Under the pieces are notes generated by a model. The model was not told the DNA's origin and ran no database searches. It worked only from the letters and a program-made list of their open reading frames with translations. The position numbers and the translations under genes are program-made. A stretch of DNA of 64,000 nt from Excoecaria cochinchinensis (Eukaryota; Streptophyta; Magnoliopsida; Malpighiales; Euphorbiaceae). Each line of letters starts with the position of its first letter. The stretch's first letter is position 1. The stretch covers positions 16,454,001-16,518,000 of the forward strand of contig CANTUQ010000073.1 of the NCBI GenBank assembly GCA_947683425.1, in the 5' to 3' direction. This document shows positions 33,753 through 45,723 of the stretch, piece by piece.

Positions 33753-36700
33753 TTAGCCATGGAACCTTTTTAGTCTATCGACATTGACCGGGTCTTTAAA
33801 CTCATTCCCATCACTGTCTGCCAAGATTGCTGCTCCCTTTGTTAGCAACTTTTTCACAATGAACGGACCTTCCCAGGTTGTCCTGAATTTTCCTCGTATG
33901 TCCGGCACTCCCGGTCTCATCATCTTAATGACCAAATCCCCTTCTTTCAATGGGTGCTTTCGTACCTTCTTACCAAAGGACCGAGCTAGTCTTTTCTGAC
34001 AAACCTGATTGTGATAATAGGCTCTCAACCTATCTTCATCCAATAGATTTAGCTGTGACAAACGCTGTTGTGCCTATTCTGCTTCAGGAGTCTCAGCTTC
34101 CATGACTATCCTCAATGATTTCAGCTCAATTTCAACCGGCAGGACTGCTTCAGTTCCATATACCAGAGAGAATGGTGTTGCCCCCGTAGAGGTTCTGACT
34201 GTTGTTCTATAACCCCAAAGTGCAAAGGGTAGCTTTTTTGCCCAATCCTTGTAGTTCTGAACCATCTTGGCCAAAATTCTCTTCACATTCTTATTCGCCG
34301 CTTCAACTGCACCGTTTGCTTGAGGACGGTAAGGAGAAGACTTGTGATGCTGGATTTCGTACTTCTGAAGCATCTGTTTAGTTTCTACTAAGAATTGCAC
34401 CCCATTATCAGATAAAATATGCTGTGGGAGGCCATATCGGCATATCAAATTTTGCTCAATGAACTTAGCCATATCCCTAGCATTAATCTTCTTGAAAGAT
34501 TCAGCTTCGACCCACTTAGTGAAATAATCAATGGCGACTATAATGAACCTGTGCCCATTAGATGCTGTAGGATGTATCTTGCCTATGATATCTATCCCCC
34601 AAGCTGCAAATGGCCATGGAGATGTCAAATTATGTAGCTCTGAAACTGGGACATGCCTTAAATTCACGTATTGCTGGCATAACTGACATTACTTCACATA
34701 TTTTGAACAATCCGTATCCATTGTAAGCCAATAGAATCCTTGACGCATGATCTTCTTTGCTAAGGCTAAGCCATTCATGTGAGCTCCACAAACCCCGGCA
34801 TGAACCTCTTCCATAACCTTTTCAGCTTCTTTCTCCGCCAAATATCTTAACTGGATACCATCGACTTGTCTCTTATACAAAGTGCCATTTACACTGATGA
34901 ACTGAGTGGACAACTTTCGAATCATCCTTTGGTCTTTCTCAGTGGCTTCCTCTGGAAAAATTCACCGTTTTAAATAATTCTGAATGTCATAGTACCAAGG
35001 GTTTCCATCAGTGGCCCCAACATCCATCACCTGCTCAGCTTCAAAACAAGGCTTTTCCGAGCTAGAGATTAGCACGGGTTTCATAGCAATCCCTGTTGGA
35101 TTATCCCACATGGACACTAGTGTCGCTAGAGCATCCGCCAATTGATTTTCATCCCTGGGGGTGAAGTGAAAAGTGCAAGTCTCGAACTGGCTGCTCAACA
35201 TTCTCAAGTGCTTTATGTAAGGTAATAACCTCTCTTCTTTAACTGACCATTCCCCTCTGATCTGATGAATTACTAATGAAGAATCTTCGAAGACTTCTAC
35301 GGTCTTTGCCCCCAGAGCCAGCAGTGCTTCCAATCCGAAGATGCAAGCTTCATATTCTGCTTCATTATTGGTCGCCTTGTACCTTAACTTTTTGGCTAAC
35401 GGTAGCTTTTCACCATCCGGGGTCGTAAGAATGATCCCTGCTCCTGCCCCTTTACTGTTAACTACCCCATCAAAGAACAATTGCCACCCTTGTACTGCTA
35501 TGGCCATGACATCTTCATCTGGGAAATTGTATTTGAATTGGTCTCCCTCAATAGGATGCTCAGCCAAGAACTTAGCTACAGCTCTTCCTTTAATGGTTTT
35601 CCTGGTGATGTATTCGATATCAAACTCCTGCAATAGTAGTAACCACCTTCCCATCTTTCCCAGCAAAGAGGGCGCTTCCTGAAGGTACCTAAGCGGGTTA
35701 TGCTTAGCAACCGCTTGTACACTGAAGGAATGAAAATAGTGCCGCAACTTCTTAGAAGCCCAAACAACTGCTAAGAAAATCTTTTCCACTTCCACATATT
35801 TGGCTTCATATGTCAGGAATTTCTTGCTAAGATATTAAACAGCAAACTCTACCCCAAAGTTATCCTCCTGGGCCATCATGGCACCCACTGAATTGTCTTC
35901 TACTGCCAGATACAAGATTAATGGTTTGGCACGTTGTGGTGTTCTTAAGACTGGTGGATTCAAGAGATAATCCTTAATAGTGTCAAAGGCCAATTGACAA
36001 TCATTATTCCACGCCACCGGCTGATTCTTCCTGAGAAGCTTAAAGATGGGCTCACACACCGAAGCCAATTTGGCAATAAACCGACTGATGTACTGAAGCT
36101 TTCCTAAGAAACTTCTAACTTCTTTCTCTTTCTGAGGCACTGGCATCTCCCTAATGGCTCTGACTTTATCAGGATCCACTTCAATTCCTCTCTGGCTTAC
36201 CACATGGCCCAGCAGCTTACCTGAGGTAACTCCAAAAATGCACTTCTTGGGATTGAGGCGCAGATCATACTTATTGATCCTTTGAAAGAACTTCTCTAAA
36301 GCCTCAAAGTGACCTTCTCGGGTAGCTGACTTGATCATCATGTCGTCAACATACACCTCCACTTCTTTGTGGATCAAGTCATTAAGAACTCTAGTGGCCA
36401 TTCTCTGATAGGTTGCTCCTGCATTCTTTAATCCGAAAGGCATGACCCGATAAGCAAAAGTACCCCATTCGGTGATGAAAGTTGTCTTGATCCGATCCAC
36501 TATCTTGTTAAGGATTTGATTGTACCCTGCGTACCCGTCCATGAAGCTGTACATCATACAAGCAGCGACACTATCTACCAGCACATCAATATGAGGGAGA
36601 GGAAAATCATCTTTCGGACAGGCTTTGTTCAGGTCCCGATAGTCCACGCATACTCGAACCTTTCCATCCTTTTTAGCCACAGGAACTACATTAGCCAGCC

Positions 36701-37805
36701 ACGTCGGGTATTTAACCTCCAGTAGAAACTTAGCCTCAATCTGCTTATGGATTTCCTCTTTCACCTTCTGAGCCCATTCCAGCCTAAGTCTTCTGAGCTT
36801 TTGCTTGACCGGTTTACTCTCTGGGTACGTTGGAATGGCATGTTCGGCTACATCTCGATCAATTCCCGGCATGTCCTCGTAGGTCCAGGCAAAGACTTTT
36901 TCATATTTTTTTAATATTCTCTCAAATTTTAGCCTCTCTTCAGGAGTTATGTCTGATGCTATAAAAATTTCCTTTGGATTCTCCAAAGTTTCGAGATTAA
37001 ATGCAATTGTGTTAGTTGAGTTAATATCAAAAATGAATGCATCATGTTTATAATCATGAGGAATGAAATCATCAGAAACATCACACAAGTAAGCAAAGTT
37101 GTTCATCTCATTGATGTAATCAGAAACATTAACATTGTCATTAAAAAGTTTCGGCATAAAAATAGTATCTAAATAACTATTGTCTTCATCCCCTGTCGAT
37201 GATGTCGTTGCAGCGGACTGGGCTTTGACTTCTTGGCTTGGTGGAGGCTTTTCAACTACCTCCGGTGAAATCTTCAAATCTTGAAATTTCAGCTCTGGCT
37301 CTACCATCTTTTCCTTTCCCTTAAGTCTGGTGGCTAATAGCTTATCAGTAACAATCTCCTCAGGCTCATCCCTGTCCCAGAAGTTCTCCTCATCCCAAAA
37401 GTTCTCTGCAGACTTGATAACTCTAACATCCCAGTCAAAGACGTCATTAAAGATTTCAAACCCCAGAACGATCTTTCCATCTACCCATAGAGGCTCCTCC
37501 TCTCCCGTGTAAGCACAGATCGAAGATGAGGGGACAAAACTCTCTGAAATGTGGGGGATTTTCTCCGACACTTTCTTCTTACCATGCTCTCCTTTGTAGC
37601 CCAGACCCTTCCAATCTTTCTGGCCTTGTGTGGTGATAGCATCCTGCAGCCCTTGTGAGTTTTTACCCAGACCAGCCCCTGGGAGAAAGTGCATCTTCTT
37701 CATCATATTCACCACTTGAGGACTATCTGCCAAGCCATGCTCCTCTCCTATCATCGATATATGAAAACCACTGAATGGCTGATTAGAGATCCCCAAGGCA
37801 GACAC
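33753..37805 (-). pseudogene. pol: pol polyprotein, element B
   Basis: After the conserved TAA at 37808-37806 the frame continues through the G-patch (FLPGAGLGKNSQGL), an acidic spacer, RT (VPVAKKDGKVRVCVDYRDLN, SFMDGYAGYNQI, YVDD), first RNaseH, archaeal-type RNaseH (LFFDGVVNSKGAGAGI, EYEACIFGLEALL) and integrase (WGIDIIGKI, SDNGVQF, GAVEAANK) to LKRFHG at 33753. The first 656 codons (37805-35838) are uninterrupted. Stops or shifts at about 35835, 34960, 34689 and 34074 disable the rest. Confidence 0.85.
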
Positions 37806-40095
37806 TTAGTTTTCTCTAGCTGCTTTAATAGTCACCACCTCTCCTTCATGCGGTATCTTAATCATCTGGTGTAGGGTAGAGGGCACTCCTCCCAATTTAT
37901 GGAACCATGGCCTTCCAAGCAGAGCTGAGAAATTCGTCAGGATAGGCAAGACCACAAATTCTATTTCTATCTCGATAGGCCCAGTCCTGACCAGAGCTCT
38001 GAAAGTTCCCGATGCTTGTCTTCGAGAATTGTCATAGGCTGTGATGGTTAAATCAGACTTGCTCAACATGCTTTCATTTAGCCCAAATGCCTGAAGTGCA
38101 ACTAGAGGGCAAACATTTATGGATGAGCCATCATCAACCATAACACAAGCGATATGCTTGTTATTAATTTGAGCCTTGATGTACAGCGGCCGATTGTGAT
38201 TGCGGCCCTCTATCGGTAAGTCTGCGTCAGAAAACACCAGTTTCTCTCCAGATCCCCCTTTTACAAGGTCTAGCAGCTCAGATGGAGAAATTATAGTGGC
38301 TACAGTGGACTCACTCAATGCCACAACTAATTTCTGTCTGTGGGAGGGAGACTGTCTCAAAAGGTCCTAAATTGATATCTGAGCCGTGGTCTTTTTCAGC
38401 TGCTTTACTATGGCACTTTCTTCCGGCTCCTTTTCTACATGTGATTGCACTGGGTCATGCGGCTTCTCAACTTTTGGGACCACTCTCCCACTTCTTGTTA
38501 CAGCCTCAACTCTTTCTTCCTCTTTCGAATCCCATGGATCCGCGAATTCTCCATCTTTCTCTTCATCTTCTTCATCTCCACTCTCACTAGTGGACCAACA
38601 GTCTATCGTCGCCATGGGAATCCCTTCTTCACTTGCCTTAGGGTGAGTGATAGCGACATACTCATTTTCATATAAATCCTGCATCACATACCATTCTGGT
38701 AGGCTAGACCCAACCATAAAGACAGGTGGTGGCACAACATTGAAATTAGCCTTCTTCTTGCTTTCTCTCTTTTCAGGATTGGTGATCTGCTTGTTGTCAA
38801 TTAGACCTTGGACCCGATGCCTTAGCATATAGCAATTGTCTATCAGATGCCCGGTATGCTGGTGAAAGGCACAGTATTCGTGCTCTTTATGCCCTGGCTC
38901 CCCTTGGGTCCTAGCTGGCCTAGGTGGTAGGGGTTGCAGTTTTCCTTCTTTTACTAGCCTCTTCAGCACCCATGATAAAGACCTACCCAAGTTGGAGAAA
39001 TACCTCTGACTTACGCCTGTTGCAGACACCCCAGCTGTCTTCCCACCTCTGTTACCGCTGCTTGAACTTGCTGGCTTGGCTGTCCCCTAACTGCTGTATC
39101 CCTTCTGGCATAGGACTCGCTGTTTGCCCTTTTTGCTAAATATTCTCCTTCTGCTTCTATGGCAATGTCCTTCAAGGACTCCCAATATTTGAGTCCCTTC
39201 ATTTTCAGTCCATCTCTCAAGTAAGGGCTGGCATTTCGAATGAATAGTCGGATCTGATCAAAAGTCTCAGGCTTGCGCTTAATTTCCATAACCCGGTTTC
39301 TCCATCGAGTAAGATACTCATGGAAAGACTCCCAGCCTTCTGCTGTAGCAACTCTAGATCCTTCATTGTGACCTCCATGTGGGTACTGCAATCGTATTGC
39401 TTTAGGAACTCTTCAGTCAATAAGTCCCAGTCTTATTTGGCCCTCCTGTCCAGCCCATGGTACCAGTCAATGGCAGCTCTTGTAAGACTCAAAGCTCTTG
39501 TAAGACTCAAGCAAAAGTACTCTATCTTCTGCTTTCTCGTTAAAGTTATCCCTTTTATAACCAATGAATACTGCTTGATGTGTGCAGCAGGATCAGAGGT
39601 GCCATCAAATTTTGGCATATCAGGCATCTTGAAGTTCTAGGGGATCAGATCATCACCATCGAGCTCTCGATCCTCGGGATTCATTCCCCTTCCAATCGTC
39701 ATCATCCTGGTCATAGCCTCAAATTTCTCCTCCATCTTCCTCCACATTGCTTCCTCCAGCTTGGGTGACTTTCCCTTTGCTACCATTTGTTCCTCTTGCT
39801 CCTCTTCCCATAAGTCAACCTCAGACCTAGGTCCTTCTCTACGCTCTACAAGTGCTGGTGCTCTTTGCTCAACTACATGTGGGTCAGCTACAGCAGGAGG
39901 GTCCTCTCTCACAGCCCCTTGTTCATCTTGCCCCCTTATAGGAGCAGCAGCTTGTTGTCCTGCAAGTGGAGCTAAGGTTGTGGCAAGGTTGCCCATCATG
40001 GCCATCATTCTGGCCTCAAACTCCTCCATTCTTCTTCCCACTTCTTCGGCAATTATAGCCCTGGTTGCATCAGACCCACTGGCTGGATTAGACAT
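37806..40095 (-). pseudogene. gag-pro: gag-protease polyprotein, element B
   Basis: The first ATG in frame is at 40095 (MSNPASG), though the frame is open upstream to at least 40197. Gag core motifs are KFDGTSDPAAHIKQY and FHEYLTRWRNRV; the zinc-knuckle variant is CAFHQHTGHLIDNC near 38860; the protease is VMVDDGSSINV near 38150. An 18-bp tandem duplication (codons LTRALS twice) lies near 39490. Stops or frameshifts occur at about 39637, 39433, 39325, 39060 and 38367. It ends at TAA 37808-37806, the same alignment position as TAG in A1. Confidence 0.83.
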
Positions 40096-41021
40096 ACTTG
40101 ATGATTCTGAAGAGAAAATCTCACTACTATCTGAAAGAGAATCTGTGCTCCGATACGGCACTAGCTCTGGTAACCCCAAGAGTGGAATCCTTTTCAACCG
40201 ACCGTCGGGACCCCTAAACCACCCGGGCGAATCTATGATGAACTAAACAAATACATCTCGTTAGGATGATGCATGATTGAGATGCAATGCATGGTCGTGC
40301 TGATGCAACATAGACAAACACATGCAAGCAGATAGATCCTTCCAACCTTATTGCCCCCAGACATGAGGTAGCATAGTCTCTTTCCTAGGTGGGCTTTATC
40401 TAAGGGTTAACAGGGAATCCTTTAGACGCGTATGGTGCACAGTGGAAAACCGGCAGCATAACAGCTCTTATCTAATGTACACACGTATGAGTGTTTGGCC
40501 ATTATGTATTTAAACACCTCAATTAAACTAAGATGGGCCCATCGAGGCATGAAAGCCTTTGATGAAGACCATTTAATTTAACTGATTTTGTTCAATATAT
40601 GATGGCCCAGGTAGCAAGCACGGTATTACGGTACATTTCACCTAGTGGAAGTAGCTATTGCCATTACATGAGCTTTGGTCAAAGGGTGGTGTTACTTTAG
40701 GGCTACCCAAGCATGGTCCCTGCCAACGGGTCTAGCTCATCACGAGCATAACGACCGATAGGGTCACCATTTAATATACCATGACGGTACGAGGCTTGGG
40801 CTGGTGATTATCCTTAACACTTCCCTAAATTGAGTGAAAATAGGGTCGTGCTTCGGGAACGCACCGGGGCTAGAAAAGGGACAAAACTAGCATAAATCTA
40901 AGGCTCTAATGATATATAATGCAGTTTTGAAAAGAGATGAAATTTTTATAAAACTCAATTGTAAATTTTAGCCAAGGTATTTTCGAAGGGAAGTCTCTAA
41001 TGTCCCCAGTGGAGTCGCCAC
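40096..41021 (-). promoter_or_regulatory. Element B leader with primer binding site
   Basis: 926 bp between LTR and gag ATG. TGGCGACTCCACTGGGGA (41020 to 41003, minus) starts one base inside the LTR edge. The rest has no sustained reading frame except the short open stretch upstream of gag; it probably holds packaging and leader sequence. Confidence 0.75.
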
Positions 41022-42313
41022 TGTGACGCGCGCCGAACCTCGATGCCTCTCGGAAGCCCGCCTTAGGGCGATCGGGAGAGGTTCATAAAAACTTGTAAGG
41101 TATTTACAAGCTGCGTCTATTTTGGGCAACAAAGAGGTTTCTTGGAGTCGCCACCCAATAGAACATTGGGAAGGGTCGTCTAGCCTCATCGAGCCTAAGA
41201 CGGCGCATACATATCCATCTTGGGCTAACCAGAGAGATTTTGGAGATCTCAACATCTACCCCCTGGAGCCTAGGATTGTAATCATTGAGCCCAAAGACCA
41301 GAGAAAGTTCGGGACTCCCCATTTATTCATACCTTTGCTAAGTTTATAATCAAGTTTTGAATTTAGTATTTCATCCCATTTCTCATTCAATTTTTAATGC
41401 AATTTAAGTAAACGCATATCAAACATATAAATAAAGCGGTAAATAAAATAAATGAAAGCAAAATAAATTACAATAAAACTAGGGGCGGAATACAACCCCC
41501 ATTTGTAAATAAAATACAACTCATGCATAAATCGGGTTATTTATTAAAAATAAGGACATTGGTCCTCTCATGCATAATTGAAGAAAACACTTTGTAAAGT
41601 GTCAATTTATTTTGAATGGAAAGCTAGGACATTGGTCCCATTTTTATTTAGGAAATAAATCAAATTAATTAATATAAATATTTTTGTGATTTTTTAATTA
41701 ATGTGCATAAAAATAAATTTATTATTACAAATTACATAATAATAAACCCAAAGGAAAACAAAATAATAAAAATAATAAAATAACAACATCCAAATGGATC
41801 TTCAAATCTTCATGGGCTCCCACTTGGTATGGAAAAGACTCACACATAAAAAATAAGTGTTGAAATAAAAGAAACAAATAAAAGCCATGTTAGTAATAAA
41901 AAATGAATTTAGAAATATACTATAAAAATAAAGCAAATAAAAAAAAACATCATGTATGACAAACCAATTAAAATGGCATAATAAAAATATGCAATTTAAC
42001 AAATTCACAACTTAACATGCATAAGAAAACATAAAATAATGATAATAGAATTCAACATGCATAAAAAAACATGAATAGAAAATGCAAACATAAAATTCAG
42101 CATGTGTAAAAATATAAAATAACAACAACAATATCCAACATGTATAAAAACAAAGGTAATAATAAAAATCAGCATGTATAAGAAATAAATAATAATAGTA
42201 ATAATAAAAATAAACAAGAACAAGGATAATAATAATAATACTAATGATGGTAATAACTACAATAATAATAATAATAACATAATAAGACCATAGAATATGA
42301 ACAATCAAATAAC

Positions 42314-42372
<59 letters not shown>

Positions 42373-43642
42373 CAAAGAAGATGAACAATCCAATTAAAAA
42401 TAGAAGAATAACATGAAAATAAAATAAGCCAATTATGATAAAACATGTTAAATGATGATACTAATAATATATATGAACTAAAAAAAATGACAATAAAATG
42501 AACATGAACAATTAAATGAGAAATAAAAATAAGAAATAAAGATATGAACAAATTAAACAAAAAAAGAAATAAGAAGTAAAAATATGAACAATTAAATAAT
42601 AGATCTAAAAGAATTTACATGTTAATCAATTGAATAAAAGCAAAATAATAAAAAGAAGAATAAAATGATAGAACTAAAAGAATTTACATGTTAATTAATT
42701 AAATAAAAAAGAAATGAAATTAAAAATCAAACTAAGAAATTGAGCCAAGAATGTTTACCCTCAAAATTGATCTTGAAGAAATGAAGGTAGATGATCCAAT
42801 TCCTTGTCTTGATTTGAAAAAATATTATTAGAGAAAAAATAAAATATTGAAAGATAAATTTTACTCAAGAACAAACAACTAGTTTATTTGTCTTAAAGTA
42901 TAAAGTTGTCAATTGAAAATAAGAAAAATTCTCAAGAACAAAAATTGTTTTTTTTTGTCTCAAGAATTGCTGGAAATTCCTTTAGAAATTGAGAGAGTTT
43001 GGTTGAGAGAAGAGAGAAGAAGAAAAAAATGTTTTCTAAAGAAAATCGCCTCCCTAATTCTCTCTCCAAAATCCTTTTTATTTCCCCCAAAATTTAGATT
43101 TTTTTAATTAAAGAAATTAAATTAATTTAATTCCCATAACTCAAAAAAACAACTGAATTTGGAGAGTTGTAAGATAGAAGGATTTTAGAATTGAATTATG
43201 CAAAAAAAATGAGTTAAAAAGCATTTAAAATGAAGAAATTATGACAAAAAAACGGAAAAAGGGCGAAATGGGGCGCACTGCACTGAAAAGCACGGCTGTG
43301 CTTTCGAGAAAAGCACGGCTGTGCTTTCGCGCGCGCTCACGCTGCACAGCGCAAAGCATAGCTGTGCTTTCAAAGAAGCACAGCCGTGCTTTTTCAGGCA
43401 GAATTTTTTTTTTTTTAAATTCCTATGAAAACAAAATAATTTAAAAACTAACTTTTTATCCCAAAATAATTTTTAAAACATATTTAAAATATTTTTAAAA
43501 TACATTTTTATTCATTCCTAACAAATCAAAACGACAAGGAAATTATCACTTCCAACTTTCATTCTTTTTGCCTATTAATCGGCACATTTAATTTCATCAT
43601 TGGATAATCCTGATCAAGGCTACTCGGGACCCGGTGTCTACA
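41022..43642 (-). repeat. Element B 5' LTR
   Basis: 2621 bp, same ends as the 3' LTR. Differences seen by eye are mostly C/T and G/A transitions in the GC-rich parts, a shorter (TAA)n tract (42315-42372) and two fewer palindrome units. TATA-like AAATAAAAAGG at 43083-43073 (minus). Confidence 0.92.
43286..43392. repeat. AAGCAC-GTGCTT palindrome array, element B 5' LTR
   Basis: Four units (for example AAGCACGGCTGTGCTT twice), against six in the 3' LTR. Several units differ by compensating or CpG-type changes. Confidence 0.85.
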
Positions 43643-43647
43643 GTATC
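43643..43647 (+). repeat. Target site duplication of element B (right)
   Basis: GTATC immediately after the LTR end TCTACA, followed by CCAGGGGG, which continues the interrupted ATHILA-like gene of C. Confidence 0.9.
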
Positions 43648-45015
43648 CAGGGGGCAGCCCCTGTAGTGTATGTCGGGGGGGTCATTACCAGATTGCTCTT
43701 GAGTTTGGGTGTTCATCCAGATATTTTGGGGCGCCCTTTGGATGAGAGTATTTATGTAGACGCTCCAGCGGCTATGACGATGGCCATGATACTGCCGATA
43801 CCGGGCCACCCCGAGGCATACAGACTTCGCACTGTGCACGAGACTAGGCGTGCATTTAGCTTGCCCTCGTTAGAGCCAGTAGAGGAGCAGGCTCAGGACC
43901 AGCCTCCTGAGCACCCAGAACATTAGGAACATCAGATTCCCGAGCACGCTCAGCATCAGGAGGACCAACCTCCCGGACAGCCAGAGCATCCCGATGGTCA
44001 GCCTCCGCAGCCGCAGCACGAGGAGCAGCCGGGTACACCTTTTGATGTGGGGATCGAGTTTACTATGGTTGAGTTGCTGGTTACTCCTCCAGGACAGAGA
44101 GTGCAGAGTCCTATGCCTCCATCATCGAGAGTACAGCAGACAGCTCCCCGAGCGCCTGAGAGGTTTAGCCCATATGCTAGAGTGGGGGATCCGGGAGCAT
44201 CTACTTCTACATCTCCACCACCTGAGCCGACGCCAGATTCGGCTCCCCCTCCCAGCGCAGCCAGATTTTACTACCCTATTGACTTCTCTGTTCGCATCTT
44301 TGGAGCATAGACAGGAGGAGAGAGACAGGGACCTTCTCGGACAGCTCAGAGAGCGAGATAGGGTCCTATTAGATCGGCTTGATCAGCAGCAGGGGATCAT
44401 CCAGGACTAGGGGAGGCTTATTGATCATCTGAGGCAGGAGCAGGAGAGACTCGTAGGTCAGCTGAGGCAGGAGATGAGGGCCTCCCAGAGTGAGGCAACC
44501 CAGAGGATAGACGCATCCGTACAAATGGTGGATGAGTCAGTTGAGGCTCACAGATTCAGGATTCAGGTCCTAGAGTGTGCCATACCTCCCATCGCCCAGT
44601 CCCTACGGGAGTTTAGAGAGCAGACTGAGGATAGGCTGAGGAGTATGAGGACCACCTCCACAGATCAGACCCTCCGCCTGGGCGATGCTTTCAGAGAGTT
44701 AGGGGGGTTGTTACCAGTACACTCCAGTTTATGACGGTCTGTGCACAGCCGTTTCTCAATGGATATGCCCAGGTCCAGTTCCAGCAGCAGGACTCAGCAG
44801 GAGCACAGCCGTTATCGGTACCAGTGGCTGTACCTCCCAGATACCAGCAGGTAGCCAGGGATTGGGCTACTCAGCCGGCCGGACCGTCAGCCCCTCCCAG
44901 TCAGCCATCTGCCTCAAATGCAGGGCCCTTCGCCACTCCGGCACGAGACCAGCCGGTTCATATATCGGACGATGATGATAACCCAGAGGAGCTCTCAGAT
45001 TATGCGCCATTATAG
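43648..45015 (+). pseudogene. ATHILA ORF1-like gene, element C, 3' part
   Basis: Resumes with RGAAPVVYVGG and continues through the Gln/His/Pro linker, the coiled-coil-like segment (RQEERDRDLLGQLRERDR) and the acidic tail to the stop at 45013-45015. A deletion of about 20 bp near 44250 (SSSSAF region) shifts the frame, and TAG codons lie near 43925 and 44408. A 1-2 bp change near 44715 shifts the frame again. Confidence 0.68.
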
Positions 45016-45431
45016 ATTGTTCAGGGAGTTCTTCTAGTTTTGTGTTTATACTTTTTGTAATCACATCTGTATATTGTACAAAATTTAACCTTTTAGTGGA
45101 AAAAATTTGGATCAACTTGTTAAATTTGTATGTTATTTCTTTATGATTTCCTAAAAAAAAAAGAGAGAAAAAGAAAAGAGGAATTGATCACATGGAAAAT
45201 AAGATGATGAATAATAAAGAGAGATATAAGATGTTCATAACTCTAGCAATCAAGGTACTTGGCGTAAGAATTAACAAAAGTCTTTTACAATACAGGAACA
45301 TGGTCTTACACCGATTCAAAATCGACCCACAGTCAAGAGGAAGAATAAATAGATCAAACATCATGTCCTTCGGGATCACCGGAAATCAAAAGATCAGAAT
45401 TGTACATTGGGGGCACGATGAGGCCGCCAAA
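45016..45431 (+). other. Element C 3' non-coding region
   Basis: Inverted copy of 2104-2518. An 81-codon open frame (45192-45437) corresponds to open stretches in A1 and D-type copies but has no recognisable domain and no better conservation than its surroundings. Confidence 0.55.
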
Positions 45432-45723
45432 TTATAGCACTTTGTACAGTCCGAAGAAGACTCGGTGCAGCTCAGGAGAGCAATTATCGCACTTCGTACA
45501 GTCCGAAGAAGACTCGGTGCAGCTCAGGAGAGCACTTATCGCACTTCGTACAGTTCGAAGAAGACTCGGTGCAGCTCAGGAGAGCAATTATTGCACTTCG
45601 TACAGTCCGAAGAAGACTCGGTGCAGCTCAGGAGAGCAATTATCGCACTTCGTACAGTCCGAAGAAGACTTGGCGCAGCTCAGGAGAGCAATTATCGCAC
45701 TTCGTACGGTCCAAAGAAGACTC
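45432..45723 (+). repeat. 52-bp tandem repeats, element C (inverted relative to A1)
   Basis: About 5.6 units of GAAGAAGACTCGGTGCAGCT plus CAGGAGAGCAATTATCGCAC and TTCGTACAGTCC. The array breaks off inside a unit at 45721-45723, where CTC is shared with the following inverted sequence. Confidence 0.9.

Larger units (their letters stand above)
29301..43642 (-). mobile_element. Element B: full-length Tat-lineage retrotransposon inserted in C
   Basis: 14342 bp with LTRs at 41022-43642 (5') and 29301-31986 (3'), GTATC target duplication, primer site at 41020-41001 and polypurine tract at 31987-32003. Minus-strand gag-protease-pol runs from 40095 to 33753. It lacks the ATHILA-like gene, and the DUF7745-like exons are not recognisable, although a segment homologous to the intron of that gene remains at about 32900-33090. 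Several nonsense codons and frameshifts disable all coding regions. Gag-pol order and domain set match family A, but the sequences are clearly a different family. Confidence 0.92.
25511..45720 (+). mobile_element. Element C: inverted family A copy, pol deleted, split by element B
   Basis: C reads on the plus strand: gag end and protease 25511-26246, then directly the end of the antisense DUF7745-like gene (26251 on), promoter region, ATHILA-like gene (28645-29300 and 43648-45015), 3' non-coding DNA and 52-bp repeats to about 45720. The whole G-patch-RT-RNaseH-integrase segment (about 4.4 kb in A1) is missing at 26246/26251, with about 4 bp of filler. Both LTRs are missing. Element B interrupts it at 29301-43642 and is flanked by GTATC on each side. 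Confidence 0.82.
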
